DNA from: Aselliscus stoliczkanus
Taxonomy: Eukaryota; Chordata; Mammalia; Chiroptera; Hipposideridae
Direction of reading: 5' to 3'
Assembly: GCA_033961575.1 (NCBI GenBank)
Contig: CM066737.1
Location: 58,300,771 to 58,364,770, forward strand
DNA: 64,000 nucleotides
Below the pieces are notes generated by a model, which was not told the origin of the DNA, made no database searches, and worked only from the letters and a program-made list of their open reading frames with translations. This document shows positions 1 through 12,223 of this stretch, one piece after another. The position numbers were made by a program, and so were the translations under genes. Positions within the stretch are counted from its first letter, which is position 1. Every line of letters begins with the position of its first letter.

Positions 1-765
1 CCCGCAAAATTTTTACCACATTATTATATTCCCCAAACTGTCTTTCACATCCCTGTGACAATACTGTAGTTACCTATTTATGCTGTCTAATCCCTTCCCC
101 TTCTCCCTCATCCCCACCCCGCTCCCAACTAGCAGCCCTGTTTTCCTCTGTATCTATGAGACTGTTTCTGTTTCCTTTGCTCATTCATTCAGTTTTTCAA
201 ATTTCACATATAAGTGAGATCATATGGTATTTGTCTTTCTCCAACTGACATATTTCACTTAATATAATAGTCTCTAGGTCCATCCATATCATTTCAAATG
301 GTACGATTTCATTCTTCTTTATAGCAGAGTAATACTCCATTGTATAAATGTACCACAGTTTCTTAATCCAGTCATCTACTGATGGGCATTTTGGTTGTTT
401 CCAAGTCTTGGCTATTGTAAATAGTGCTGCAATAAACATAGGGGTGCATATATTTTTTTCGAATTAGCGTCTTGGATTCCTCTGGGTAGATACCCAAAAG
501 TGGAATTGCTGGGTCATACGGCAGTTCCATTTCCAGTTTTTTGAGATACCTCCATACTGACTTCCATAGTGGCTGCACCAATCTGCAATCCCATCAACAG
601 TGCAGCAGGGTCCCCTTTTCCCCACAGCCCTGCCAGCACTTGTTGTTTGTCGATTTGTTGATGATAGCCATTCTGACTGGAGTGAGGTGGTATCTCATTG
701 TGCCTTTTATTTGCATTTCTCTGATGATTAGTGAGGTTGAACATTTTTTCATATGCCTGTTAGCT
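1..765 (-). mobile_element. L1 LINE 3' end (ORF2 C-terminus and 3'UTR), antisense, runs off left edge
   Basis: The plus strand reads as the complement of the 3' end of a mammalian L1: the stretch around 300-620 is the complement of the conserved ORF2 C-terminal region, and the left part is the complement of L1 3'UTR. Short antisense peptides carry L1 ORF2 wording such as WYIYTMEYYSAIKKNEI (197-439) and [15 protein letters not shown] (372-581). Frames are broken, so it is dead. The same sequence recurs at 54.5-56 kb. Confidence 0.85.
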
Positions 766-2520
766 ATATATTTCTTTTTCTTTCCTTCTCCCTTTCTTTT
801 TTTCATCCACTTAATTTTAATTGATTAAGTGATATTTCTTTGTGTTTATCTTTTTACTACTCAATACACTTTGACCCCTATTGCCAGTTTTATCTACTTT
901 AGATGGTATCTTTTGACCTCAGCTATTAAGGATAAAAAAAATCAACATATTTCCATTACCTGGCATCTTTTTTCCTTTCCTCTCCTAATTGTAGTTAATT
1001 AAATCTTTTCTACATCATCTTAGATTGTCACCATTACATTTGTTCTTCAACCATAATCACCACATTTGTTTTGGTGTTTGTCCTAAATTTACATAGATTT
1101 GACACTAATTGCTAGACTTTTGTTATAGTTTCTTTTTTCCCCTGCATTTCCATCACTTTTGTCTTCATTTCTGTGATTGTTAAATTTATTCTACATGTTC
1201 CCTGAGAACTGACAGTTCATATTTCAACTCATTCTTTTCTTGTCATGCCCTTCTTGAACTCTTGCTTAATTGCTTCATTAAAACTTTCTAATTCATGGGG
1301 AAATATTTGGTGACAATTTTCATCTACTTTTTTTTCCCAGATAAGTTTTCTTTATCTGTCATACCTTTCTCCTTTTTCTTGTATGATCTGAGTTTACCTC
1401 TTGTGCCCATTCCATTTTTATTCCCCATCTTTGAGGGATATCAGGTTTTATTAAGCCAATTATTTGCAGAAGTGTTCTTCTAAGACAAGGGCCAGGATTG
1501 TTATCCCTGATACCCAGAATTTTCCTTATGACCAAGTCATTAGAAAGAGCTAGCTGTGGGGTTGTTAAAAGTGCAATCTCTTCTGTCCCCTGCTGTTTGG
1601 GGCAGACTCATCTCCAATGCTCCCTTGCGGATAGGTTACATTCTGCAAATATGATCTCTCTATGTGACTCCTTATTTGGACCAATCTCTCTATGCTTCTT
1701 ATTAGCATTCTCCTGCTTCCATGGTGGCTCCTGCCGTCACTTGTATATGCTTCTTATCTTTAAGAAATACACAAATTTGTTAGGATGGTAGATCTCATGT
1801 TAAGTGTTCTTACCACAATAAAAAAAGAAAAGAAAAGAAAAGAAATATATACAGTCTCTCCCCTTTCTGGAATTTGGTTTTGTCCAGTGGCTGACTTGAG
1901 AATGCAGAATTGCAGCTAGAGAATTTCTGGAAAATTAATAGAAGTGACTGTCAAGCATAAAACCTATTTACCTTTCCATGGAGATGCTCTTTGTGAAGGA
2001 GTTAAAGCCCAGTATACTGCCAGGCTAGAGTTGAACAGAGCCTCTAGTCAGGCCCAGAAAGGCAATCGACTCCATGTTCTCTGCCAGCCTTCCTGAGGTT
2101 TTTTACTAGACAGCCCAGGGGCCAAAGGAACACATGACACAGTTTCTTTCTGTCCTGGCAACTGAGTTTGTGCCTGTTAAAAGAAAACTGGGTGACACAA
2201 AAGATGCTTAAATTACATCCATTGCATCTTTAGTTGAAGTGGTTTTTCATGATTAATTTTCTCAGTATTCATCACACTCCATTGTATTTTCCATGTCCTT
2301 TGCCTGTCTTCCCCACTACATGATAAGCTCTGTGAACACAAAGAAGGTGCCTGTTTTGTTTACTATTGAACTTCCATCTGTCTCTCAAATAATTAGTGCT
2401 CAGTGTCTATTCAATTTGATTGTCAAGAGATCAAGTTGCAATTCTGGTTCTAAACAGGAGTTTGTGGTTATCTATATATTTTTGAAATATCTTCAATAGA
2501 TTGCATTATGCTTACAAAGA
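766..2520. other. Gene-free AT-rich stretch
   Basis: No exon, RNA gene or confidently recognised repeat. The sequence is pyrimidine-rich, with short chance ORFs under 100 codons. A small AAAAG run lies near 1820-1845. Confidence 0.5.
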
Positions 2521-2530
2521 GGAATTTGCT

Positions 2531-2632
2531 TTTTTTTTGAGGGCAGTGTCACTGGTCCTCATATGTGGGACCCGAATCGGGGCTGCTGGCTTCCCAAGCC
2601 AGCACTTAACCACCGCACCACTCGGCCGGCCC
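2531..2632 (-). mobile_element. Short tRNA-derived SINE
   Basis: Antisense copy of the roughly 100-bp tRNA-like SINE common in this window: a T-run (reverse poly-A), then the complement of a tRNA-like head with recognisable A and B boxes. It is flanked by a direct repeat GGAATTTGCT at 2521 and 2633, which marks the target-site duplication. Confidence 0.9.
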
Positions 2633-3269
2633 GGAATTTGCTTTTAAAATGTGTTAAACAAACAACATTTACAATATAGTATTAATTTAAAAAATGCAGA
2701 TGCATGAAAAAGACCAGAGTGTTATACACTCCATATCTTGAGGTTTTGTTCTCAGGTCTTGTCTTTTTCCAGGAACCTCATCCACTGCTATGGCTTCAAT
2801 TATCACCTGTATGTTAATGACTCACAAGTCTATGGATCCATAGTTAAAGATTAATTTGATGCCTACAGATTGCATATCCCACAGATATTTCATATTCAAC
2901 ATATTTGAAATTGGAGTCATCATTCCCCAGTCCTACAACAAAATCATTCCCCCTCCTGTGTTCCCTGTCTTGGTGAACACAAGTACCATCCACCCAGTTG
3001 CATCTGCCAAATACCTAGTAATTATTGACTCTTTTTTTCTCCCTCATCTTATATTATTAGCTTGTCTCTAAGTTCCATTGATTCCACTTTATCAATGTTT
3101 TTTATAAATTTTAATATTTATCAGAACAGTGCATACACATAATAATAAAGCAATTAGTACACAGTTCATGATGAAAACAAATAATTTTCCTTCCCGCTCT
3201 TCCCTAAATTCAGTACCACTCTCTAGAGTCCAGAGACAACATTTTTTAACTTTTCTCATTTTAGCTCTT

Positions 3270-3455
3270 TCTGATGCAGTTGTTCTAAAAAAGGAATGAT
3301 TTTTCTCCCCCAGGGGACATCTCTCAGTGTCTGGAGACATTTTTGGTTGTCACAGCTGAGGACAAGTGCACTACTATCTTTGTGTGGGCAGAGGCCTGGG
3401 ATTCTACAATACACAGAACAGTTTCCAGCACAAAATGTTAACAATGTCAAGACTA
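3270..3455 (-). mobile_element. MER5A-like hAT-Charlie DNA transposon fragment
   Basis: The plus strand carries the complement of the MER5A consensus, including the diagnostic GGAGACATTTTTGGTTGTCA stretch near 3330. This is a short non-autonomous hAT relic, present since early placental mammals. No coding capacity. Confidence 0.75.
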
Positions 3456-4184
3456 AGGACTGTTCTCATGGGTAACTTCAAAATGCCAAAAAATATACTT
3501 TTACCCCTAATGACTTTCTGATATGAAAATAAGACACTTTGCTCATTTATCTTGCATTTTTTGCTGTCCCTCTCTTATTCCCAATGTTTATAGTGTTATT
3601 ATTACTTTAGTTTCATTATACACTCAAAATTTATTTATTGAGCTCCATTGTATGCCAGGCACTATTCAAAGCATTTAGAATTTGGTAACAAGCAAGACAG
3701 ATAATCTTTATTAAGCTTGACTTCTTGTGGAGGTAATAGGGCATAAAATCTATTAAAATAAACAAAGTAGCTACATTTAACTTTAAGTGATATACTTAAA
3801 CTTTTATTTTGTTTACAAACCTCCCCCAGGATTTGTTCACATCTCACATTATAAAATGAGGAAATCATCTCTGCTCTCCTTTCTTCTTTTATCATCTTCT
3901 TTTATATCCCACATTCTGGCAACTATATTTGATTAAGTCTCATGCCTATTTGAACTCTCATCCCCATGGGTGATATGCGAATAATTTTCTAAAACTACAA
4001 AAAATAGGTTCAACTGTTAGGGCAGTACTTGTTAGGGCTCACATTGAGCAGCATTTATATATTCATAATCATCTAAATACTGTTCATGATGTTCAATGTA
4101 TAGAGTTAAAGTAGAAAGCTTTAATGAGAGAGTTGGTTGTTACAGAAGATAATGTAAAAGTAAACTGGAAATTACTATAGAGAT

Positions 4185-4222
<38 letters not shown>

Positions 4223-4888
4223 TGGCTATATAAAGCGGAAACCTCAGCAGCATTGTCTCCATTAGAAGGGCAAGCTCCTCTTGCCAAGCCCCCATGAAAG
4301 TACCACATTGATGATACCACTTGACTCCCTCAGGTGCTTTAACAAATTCAATCTAGGTCTTTCTTGAGATGTGGGATGGTTACCATTATATTCATTTGGC
4401 CACTTCAGACTGTTCTGGAAGCCATGTAGCCATGGTTTCTTTATATACTGTCTTTTGGTATGGTAGAGCTAGGTGTAAGTTATATGTGAATTTTATAAAT
4501 TAAAATTGGGTATGAATGCATCTTACCCTTGGGTATGAATACCCAGCAAATATTTACTTTGTAACTTAGGAGCCAGTTCAAACCTGTCCCATCCTACATG
4601 GCTTGGTCAGAGCCCAAAGACAGCTGGGATTAGTTTATGATTCAATCTAGCCTATCAGTGTTGCTTTGAAATGTTCTGGAATCCAAGATCAAGGCAATTG
4701 AGTCATTTAAGGAATACTGTTCGTAGATTAAAGGCTCAATAGATACTTTTTCCTTACACACCATCAAGCGCTGAACTCTATATATTAATTTGCTGCATAT
4801 TTGGAACAAGTACACATTTTTTGTTTTATTTTGTATATTCGTTTCCTAATGCCACATAACAAACCACTCCAAAACTAAGTATCTTAAA
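3456..4888. other. Gene-free stretch with a GATA microsatellite
   Basis: I see no gene or clear mobile element. The only structured part is a GATA tract at about 4184-4222. The remainder is AT-rich unique or very old sequence. Confidence 0.5.
4184..4222 (+). repeat. (GATA)n microsatellite
   Basis: About nine uninterrupted GATA units. Likely length-polymorphic. Confidence 0.95.
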
Positions 4889-4900
4889 ACAGCCATCTTA

Positions 4901-5015
4901 GGGCCGGCTGAGTGGCACCGTGGTTAAGCGCTGGCTTGGGAAGCCAGCAGCTGCGGTTCGGGTCGCACATATGAGGGCCAGTGACACTGCCCTCAAAAAA
5001 CAAAAACAAAAAAAA
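4901..5015 (+). mobile_element. Short tRNA-derived SINE
   Basis: Sense copy: tRNA-like head beginning GGGCCGGC, a B-box-like GGTTCGGGTC, a body ending GACACTGCCCTC, then an A-rich tail. The direct repeat ACAGCCATCTTA on both sides (ending 4900 and starting 5016) is the target-site duplication. Confidence 0.92.
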
Positions 5016-5240
5016 ACAGCCATCTTATTTGCTCATTGTTTTGTGGATCAGGAATTTGCACAGGGATTATCTGATTGTTTCTTCTGCTAGTCTTGCTTGA
5101 AGTCATTTATGAAGCTGGAGTCAGCTAGCAAGTAGATCAGATGTGGGCTGATTTTCCTGTAACTCGGGTTGCCAGATATAAGGAATAACAATACGGGATG
5201 CCCGGTGAAATTTGAATTCCAGATAAATAATTAATAATTG

Positions 5241-5687
5241 TTTTGTTTTTTTGTTTTTAAAGATTTTATTGGGGAATTGGAGGAGTGGAACAGCATTGGG
5301 GAATCGGGGAAGGGGAACAGACAAGTTGCTGTCTTTTTGTTCTTCAGTCTAGTTGCGGAGGACATTGCTTCACTGGCCCATGTTGGTATCGTCATTGCGC
5401 TCTTCCCGGATGAGGCAGATCGGTGGCCGTCCTCTGGATGGTTGCTCACCGCAGCTATTGGCAGCACACGCTGGCTGCCAGCTGGTCACGCTGGCTGCTG
5501 GTCACTCACTGTAGCCTATGGCAGCCCACTGCAGCCTACACCATCGCCAGGGCTCGCACAGCTCAGCTCCAGGTGATGCTGTTGTTAGCTGTAGAGGGCA
5601 GTATCATTGGCCCTCATATGTGGGATCTGAAACGGGGCTGCTGGCTTCCCAAGCCAGTGCTTAACCACCGGGCCACTCAGCTGGCCC
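5241..5687 (-). mobile_element. Long tRNA-derived SINE (about 440 bp), antisense
   Basis: Begins with AAAGATTTTATTGGGGAATTGG, the complement of the SINE 3' end with its CCCCAATAAAATCTTT terminus, and ends in the complement of the tRNA-like head (GGCCACTCAGCTGGCCC). The tRNA-like head is the same as in the short SINE; the roughly 330-bp extra body is rich in imperfect GGCAGC/GGCTGC motifs. Local ORFs (for example 5238-5576) come from the SINE and are not genes. Confidence 0.88.
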
Positions 5688-5789
5688 TAAGTTTCATTTT
5701 AAAACTAACATTAAATGCTTTCCCAAGTTGGGATCATGATTTTCTTGATTCCATATTTACCTCTGATGTGATTACTACCTTGTTTTCTT

Positions 5790-6389
5790 TCTTTTTTTTT
5801 TAAAGATTTTATTGGGGATTTGGGGGAGGGGACCAGCCAAGTTGTTGTTCTTTAGTCTTCGTTGTGGAGGGTGCCAGTCGCCATCTGGCTTTTAGTCGGC
5901 AGCTCCTGGCCCTAAGATCAAGGTGCTGTGCTCCATCTTAGTTGGGGGTAGGTGTAGCCACCATTCCATGCGGGAGTCGAACCAGCAGCCTTGTTGTTAA
6001 GAGCACATGCTCTATCCTCTAAGTCATCCAGGCGGCAGCTCAGCTGAAGGTGCTCAGTTCAGTCTTAGTTGTGGGTGGGCATAGCCACCATCCCATGCAG
6101 TAGTCAAACCCAGCAGCTTTTTTGTTAAGAGCGCACACCTTATCCACTAAGCCATCTGGGTGGCAGATCAGCTCAAGGTGCTGAGTTCAATCTTTAGTTA
6201 CCCCCACCATTGAATAAGCAATCTTGTTGTTATACCAGCTGAGCCATCCTGCTACCTGTTGGCAGCTCAGCGACAGCTCACCTAGGGCGCAGCATTCACT
6301 GGCCCATACAGGAATCAAACCAGCAGCTCTGTTGCTCAGAACACACACCGTAAGCCAACTCTTAACCAACTGAGCCATTTGGCCAGCCC
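5790..6389 (-). mobile_element. Composite (multi-tRNA-unit) SINE, antisense
   Basis: Starts with the shared ATTTTATTGGGG end, then holds several successive tRNA-like units, each with a GAGCCATC/TAAGCCATC-type complement of an A box and a CGAAC/CAAAC complement of a B box. It ends at TTGGCCAGCCC. An imperfect direct repeat (ACTACCTTGTTTTCTT / ACTACCTGTTTCCTT) flanks it. Confidence 0.82.
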
Positions 6390-6399
6390 ACTACCTGTT

Positions 6400-7380
6400 T
6401 CCTTGGGGTACATTTTTAAATGACTTCCTAAGAGATGGTCCATAGGAGATAAAATGTCTTAGTACTTTTAGTCCTGAAAACATCTTTATTGTCACCACAT
6501 ACGTACTTGATAGTATATTTAGAGGTAGAATACTAGAGCAAAGCATATTTTCTAAGAATTTGATGGCATTTATACATTGACATTTAGCATCCAGTACTAT
6601 AAATAAGAAGTCTGATGCCAGTGTGATTTGCAGATGACTTCTCCGGATCTCCTTTTAATCTTACCATTCTAAAATTTCTTGAGGATATGTCTAGGTCAGG
6701 ATCCTTTTTTATTGAATATATTGGGCACACAAAGCATATTTATTTTCCATTAAAAAAAGAAATAGAGAAAAATAATGATGATATATATATATAAATCATG
6801 TATAATTAATGAAAAACATTAACACATTTTCATATTTGTTTAAAATATTTTTATTAATAGATAAAATTAAGCTAAATATATTGTTGGAGTCACATTTTTC
6901 TACATCCATTCCCAGAGGCAATTGATAGTGTAAAATTAATGTGCATCTTTTAATACTCATTTTTAATGTTGCTATAAGTTTATCTAAAATAATACATAGT
7001 ATTGTTTCATGTACTTAAAATTATATACATAGCATTATATTGTATCTTTCTACAAATTGCTTATTTCACTCAACATTAGGCTTCTGAGAATTGTCTAGAC
7101 TGTTATATAAAGATTTAACTCACTAATTTTTAGTGCTTTACAAATTTTGTATATAAATATATGACATGTTACTTATTCAAAAATCTACAGCAAACATTAA
7201 CCTTTCAGTAAGGTGAAACATCAACCATTAAATAAAAACACATAAATATGCACTGCATCATTAATACTGTTGTTCTGGAGGTCTTTGACAATGCAATGAG
7301 ATAAGATAAAGAAATGAGCTATAAAATATTGAAAAGGAAGAGATAAAGCTGTCATAATTTGTAAGCTATGTTTGTGTACT
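6400..7380. other. AT-rich, gene-free stretch, possibly very old LINE
   Basis: No coding region. A short (AT)n tract lies near 6780. Parts resemble complements of decayed L1 3' ends, but too weakly for a firm call. Confidence 0.4.
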
Positions 7381-7395
7381 TAAAAAGTCAGAAAG

Positions 7396-7517
7396 AGGCC
7401 CGGCCGAGTGGCGCTGTGGTTAAGCGCTGGCTTGGGAAGCCAGCGGCCCCGGTTGGATCCCACATGTGAGGGCCAGTGACACTGCCCTCAAAAACAGAAA
7501 AACAAAAAACAAAAACA
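7396..7517 (+). mobile_element. Short tRNA-derived SINE
   Basis: Sense tRNA-like SINE with an (ACAAAA)n tail, flanked by AAAGTCAGAAAGA on both sides (7384 and 7518). The right-hand target duplication is itself the start of a 72-bp tandem duplication. Confidence 0.9.
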
Positions 7518-7518
7518 A

Positions 7519-7662
7519 AAGTCAGAAAGAAAAATGAAGGAAAATAATAAAATTGATAAGAGGGTTCAACAAAGAAGCCTGACTATAGAAAAGTCAGAAA
7601 GAAAAATGAAGGAAAATAATAAAATTGATAAGAGGGTTCAACAAAGAAGCCTGACTATAGAA
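7519..7662 (+). repeat. Perfect 72-bp tandem duplication
   Basis: 7519-7590 is repeated base for base at 7591-7662. Both units begin AAGTCAGAAAG and end GACTATAGAA. It abuts the 3' target duplication of the SINE just upstream. Confidence 0.95.
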
Positions 7663-7740
7663 TGACAATGTCACAACAAGAACTTCTATACAAACCAGAA
7701 TAATTGTTTCCTATTAAATTATTTTGGAATGGGGTATACC

Positions 7741-8003
7741 GGAGGTGCCAAAAAAATGTATACAAGTGTAAACTTTGGTCAACGTTGCCCAAGCAGCAGT
7801 TCGCCACAATCAGAAGTGTCTGGATGCTGATGGCAATGATTTTGAGCACCTCTTGTAATTGCAGAAGTCAAACGTGACATGTATTCACCTCTTCTTTTTG
7901 GTATATATTGAGTATTACAATTGTTGTCCATCTTAAAATGTGTTGTCCATCTTACAAATACAGTTGTTCATCTTAAAATGTGTATACATTTTATTGGCAC
8001 ACA
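7741..8003 (-). mobile_element. Mariner/Tc1-like element, internally deleted
   Basis: Imperfect terminal inverted repeats are visible: GGTGCCAAAAAAATGTATACA at the left and TGTATACATTTTATTGGCAC at the right, about 260 bp apart. The short antisense peptide at 7655-7849 (SIQTLLIVANCCLGNVDQSL) looks like a transposase fragment. Too short and broken to be active. Confidence 0.6.
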
Positions 8004-8009
8004 CAATTC

Positions 8010-11000
8010 AAAAATCACAGGAAAGAGGTAAAGACATCTTTTATTGATTTTTCCCACTAAGCAAACCTTTGCCAATGAAAACCCAATATATACACCACGA
8101 GCCGTAAAATACTATGGCTTTTTCTTTGTGTATTTTTACAAAGGTAATACATGATGTTAGAAAATGTAAAATTACATATGATAGCATATAATGCAATAAC
8201 ATATACAATATTAAAAATAATATGGAAAACACGGTGTGTTCAACTTGTTTTTCTCTCATACAAATAAAGTAACTTTGGTGGGGGAAAACAAGTCCCCAGT
8301 TTCCCATGGTGCCAAATAGGCAGGGTGAGGGTTCCTAAGTTTCCTGTAGGCAAGGATAAGCCCTGAGAAGGAACCTGGGGCACAGGCCTTCTCACAAGCA
8401 CCAACACACGCCTCTCCGCCAACAAACACACCACCTGCCATAGGCCACCCAGTGAGCTGAGGGTCCTGAGCAAGGGGAGTGTCTCAGGAGGGATTTCAAC
8501 ACCAGGAAGCCACAGGGGGGATGCTTGGCTAGGTGCATGAGGATCCCAGAATGTGCCACCCTGTAGCATGAGAACACGGTGGTAAAAGGTGCTGGTTTAT
8601 TTGATTATCCACTTGGGAAAAGGAGTAAATTTGGATCACACCTTCCACCTTGCACAGAAGTAAATTCCAAGTAGACACTCGAGACAACCCTTTAAGTGGA
8701 AAGGTGTGAAAGAGTTAGGAACACATATGGACTCTCATTTTGTAATCGAGGAGTGGGGGACCCAGGCCTAAGCCACACACAGAAACAAGAGGCAATAAGG
8801 GAAAATGACATTCAGGGTGAACAAGAGGCTAAGAGCAATGAGCGGAGGGAAGTGACAGAGTGTGAGGCGATGCATGCAGCATGTGTAACAGACAGGGAGT
8901 TGTCCAAACCTCTGCAGGACTCTGCTGGACTCTGGTGCAGCACCCTGTCTGTATCCTAGACCAATCAGTGGCCCCTAGAAGGGAGCAGGGAGCCAGTCCT
9001 CCACACAGCCGTCAAACTGTTAGCCAAATGGTGCTATGGCAGTTTCGGGATTGACTTGGTGAGGGCTGTGCCTATCTGTGGGTGGCACTTCAGAGTGAGC
9101 AGATTGTGGTTGAAACTGATTTGACAGTGGCACATAGGGCGACGGTGAGGATGCATTTTGAGACTGGATGTATCAGCTGGGAAGCTGGATGTCTGCAACC
9201 TTGCCTTCACTCATGAGGGGAGGGTTCAATGTAAAACCACAAGATGCCCAGGAGAGGTAGCAGGCTGGGGAGGGCACTGGGAGTTACTGTGGTACCTACA
9301 GGCACCAAACGTAGATGTAATAATGAGATGAATAAGAAGAAAATCCAAGGCCCTTTCTGGAACTAGAAGGCAGTCTGTGGCAGCAGCTCCAGACTTACAC
9401 AAGAGACAGCTTAGGCTGGGTAAGCCCCATTATGGCAGGGCACCTCCCCACAGAGTGTGACAAGCTCAAGCTTTGATGACTGTGTCAAATGTTCACCATT
9501 GGGAAACCCAGAAAGAATCTCTGTTGGATGCAGCAGGCAGGTAAGGCAAGTTTTGTGCTTGGTGGTCCCATGCTGTTTCATTTTGAAGTCGGTGTGGGAG
9601 GGAGTACCATAGTCTTTTCCAGTGCTGATAGTCCCTGAATATCTTAATCAGACCCTGACTGGCAGGCATGTCCCCGACTCCCCTCCACATCCCTAGGCAG
9701 AAGGCTCCTCCCCTGACACAGCAACCCACCAAGGAATGAAGGGCAGACCAGAGACCTGAGCTTCCACACACAGGGAGTGTTTTGGGGAGGGCAGTGCCAG
9801 CAAATGGAGAGGAAGCTCTTGCGTTGGGCCAAGAACACACCATGGGGACGTTTCCATGCCGGCAGGGCTTCCCTGTGACAGAGGTGCTCGGCAGAAGGCC
9901 TCTGAGGCCCTCCCTGCGTTAGGAGTCAGTTGTGGTCTGCAAGCACCAAGCGCCTGCCTCAGAGATGGGGGAAAACTGCCTGAGGCAGGACCCAAAGAGA
10001 AATTCGGCAGAGTGCAGAGGAATAAGGAGGCGCGTGTTAATTTGGGACCCTGAGCCAAGCAAGAGGAAGGAGAAAACCCTCTGCGTTTGTCCTGCGATTA
10101 AAGAGACTCAGCAGTAAGTGTCATGGAAGACAGCGTGGGCCAAGCCAACTACACTGGGACAAGTAGAAGCAGGAGCCATCTGCAGGGCAATCCTACGCGG
10201 AAAATTAACTGCCCAGCCCACATGAAGCTCACTTGGGAGAAAGAGATGGTTGCATTAGCAGCCTTTAGGAAATAAGACAGGGCCCCAAAGCCAGCAAAAA
10301 AACCCGAGGAGGGGTGAACCTTGCTTGGGGTGTGGTGTCACTGCAACCTTACATCGTATGCTGGCCGTCCAAGGTGCCAGAACCTGGGAAGAGGTAGCAT
10401 CCCCACTGCAAGTTGGAGGACCTCGCGAGAAGGCCCTGGTGGGCACCCGTGCCCACTCCACGGCCTGAAGTGTAGAGCAGTGGGTACAAGCAGGGGAGTT
10501 GTAACCCACCTGTAACCTTAACTCCTGGAGAAGGGAGAAATAATAAAATAAAACCACACTCTCTATTGAGGAGAGCAGTCAGGAGGCAGAGCACTCAGTA
10601 GGCACTGATGCCCAGGGCACAGTGGCCCGAAGCAGTATCCCAGGATACCAGGAGAGGGCACCAGTCGCAGAAACAGCTGTACCCAAGGAAAGCTTCTTGC
10701 CCACTTGTTGGCCAAGGCTTTGAGGAAGAGGACTCTTTCTTGACACATCAAAAACGTTCAGGGAACCTGGCTTTCGGGATGCAGGAAAGGGTCTGAAAAT
10801 ATTGGGAGAGGTTGGTGGAATGAGTTGCCCGTTTCCATGGAGGAGTTCAGGGGGCAGGGCTGGGCTCTTTCTTTCTTCCAAGGGCTGACAGGAGCTTGGT
10901 TGGAGGGAGGATGGCTGGAACAGTCACAGCCATTCCAAGCACCTTCAGCGTCTGCCTTATGACCCCCACGGGGAGTTCATCGCGGGTTCCCTTCCTGGAT

Positions 11001-11630
11001 CCCACTGAAGGTACCAGGGACAGGGCAGAAGGGAAGTTCCCCTAGTGGAATCAGGGGCCAATCAACCCTTCTCACTCTGCCAGGAATTTGGTCTTGGGAT
11101 CCCAAAGAAGTGAGGGGTCTGGAAGTAGGTTTAACAGCTGCTTCCCAGAAGAGAAACTACACAAAATAGGCACTCAGCAAGTGGCAACCATTATTGTTAT
11201 AATCGGGCATTAAAAGTGCAGGGATGGGTTGGCCAATGGCCCCCAAGGATGTGTAGACATCTGGAGGATCCTGACTTTCTTCTGCATACCAGCAGTCAAG
11301 GAAAGACACCTTCATCGAGGGATTTCTTGTGCCAGGTGACAGGCACTATGCTGCCTGCTTCATAGGTGTTGTCTAGTCCTCCCAACATTCCACCCTAATT
11401 CCACCAAACCCCCTTTGACACCCCCCACCCGCCCCCAGCCCCCAACCCCTTCTTGAGGTTTAATCCTGAGCGATGCAGCCCATCTCCACCCCTGCCTCCT
11501 GTGAGCACTGATAAGCATGCATTTGTCAGGGAGCAAACGCCCCAGTTAGTTAGCGTTTATTGTGTAGTTTTGCCTTTCTCTTCATGCAGACTGCGAACTC
11601 GATGACAAGTACCACGTCTCGTTTTTGCCA
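8010..11630. other. Gene-poor stretch 3' of the ARMCX6-like locus
   Basis: GC content rises from about 8.3 kb and several chance ORFs of 60-120 codons appear on both strands, none with a recognisable domain. A pyrimidine-rich C tract lies at 11400-11450. MIR-like wording near 11170-11220 is too weak to call. A non-coding transcript cannot be excluded from sequence alone. Confidence 0.45.
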
Positions 11631-11639
11631 ATCAAAGCA

Positions 11640-12223
11640 CAAAAGTTTATTGATAATACATACAAATGTAGACTTGGGTGAATGAGGTTAAATCAGTACA
11701 GCACATAGAAGGGTAGTGTACTTTTGTGATGAATAGGGTCACCATCCATCGGCTCGTGTAGAGGAAAGAGTAAGTGAAAAAGAATTCGACCTATGCAGCA
11801 ACAAATACATGTTCAGCACAAGCTCCCATACATGTCTTGTCTCCACAAAATGGCCCAGCTTAGACAGGAGACCACCACAGGCAAGGCATCCTTCATGATG
11901 CTATAATATGATGTTCTTTATGTACAGCTGGCAGCTGAAATGAGCCCTTTACCACCGGAAGAAGTAAGGGAGTAATTTACAACGTACATTGCCTGCAGAC
12001 TGCAAAACCAAGGAGTTACTCAAAGCTCTGTGAGAACCCCTGTCTGGCCAATAAGAGTGTGGTCCTTGATTTAGCAAGTGTAACTTTCACCCCATGATGT
12101 GGTGATTGGCTAAGGCTGGATCTCCTATAGCACCCACTGCAGAGTCTTTGAATGAGAGCACAAGTGTGTGTTCACCAAATGAGTTTTAGGTAGACTCAGT
12201 CCCATTCTGTCCGAGAGGGCCAT
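11640..12223 (-). other. 3'UTR-like region of the ARMCX6-like locus, with polyadenylation signal
   Basis: Reading the minus strand downstream of the ARMCX6-like stop codon, an AATAAA signal (plus-strand TTTATT, 11646-11651) sits in the context ATCAATAAA, shared with ARMCX1 (27717-27722) and ARMCX4 (60801-60806). A second block near 11985-12030 resembles the other two 3'UTRs (CTGCAAAACCAA on the plus strand). This suggests descent from a full ARMCX gene by DNA duplication, not a random fragment. Confidence 0.55.

Noticed and set aside
4901..5015. tRNA gene calls from A- and B-box motifs here and at other SINE heads
   Set aside because: These are tRNA-derived SINE heads with poly-A tails and target duplications, not tRNA genes; cloverleaf ends do not pair properly.
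8240..10117. Cluster of 60-120 codon frames on both strands
   Set aside because: GC-richer sequence with chance openness; no start context, splice pattern or domain supporting a gene.
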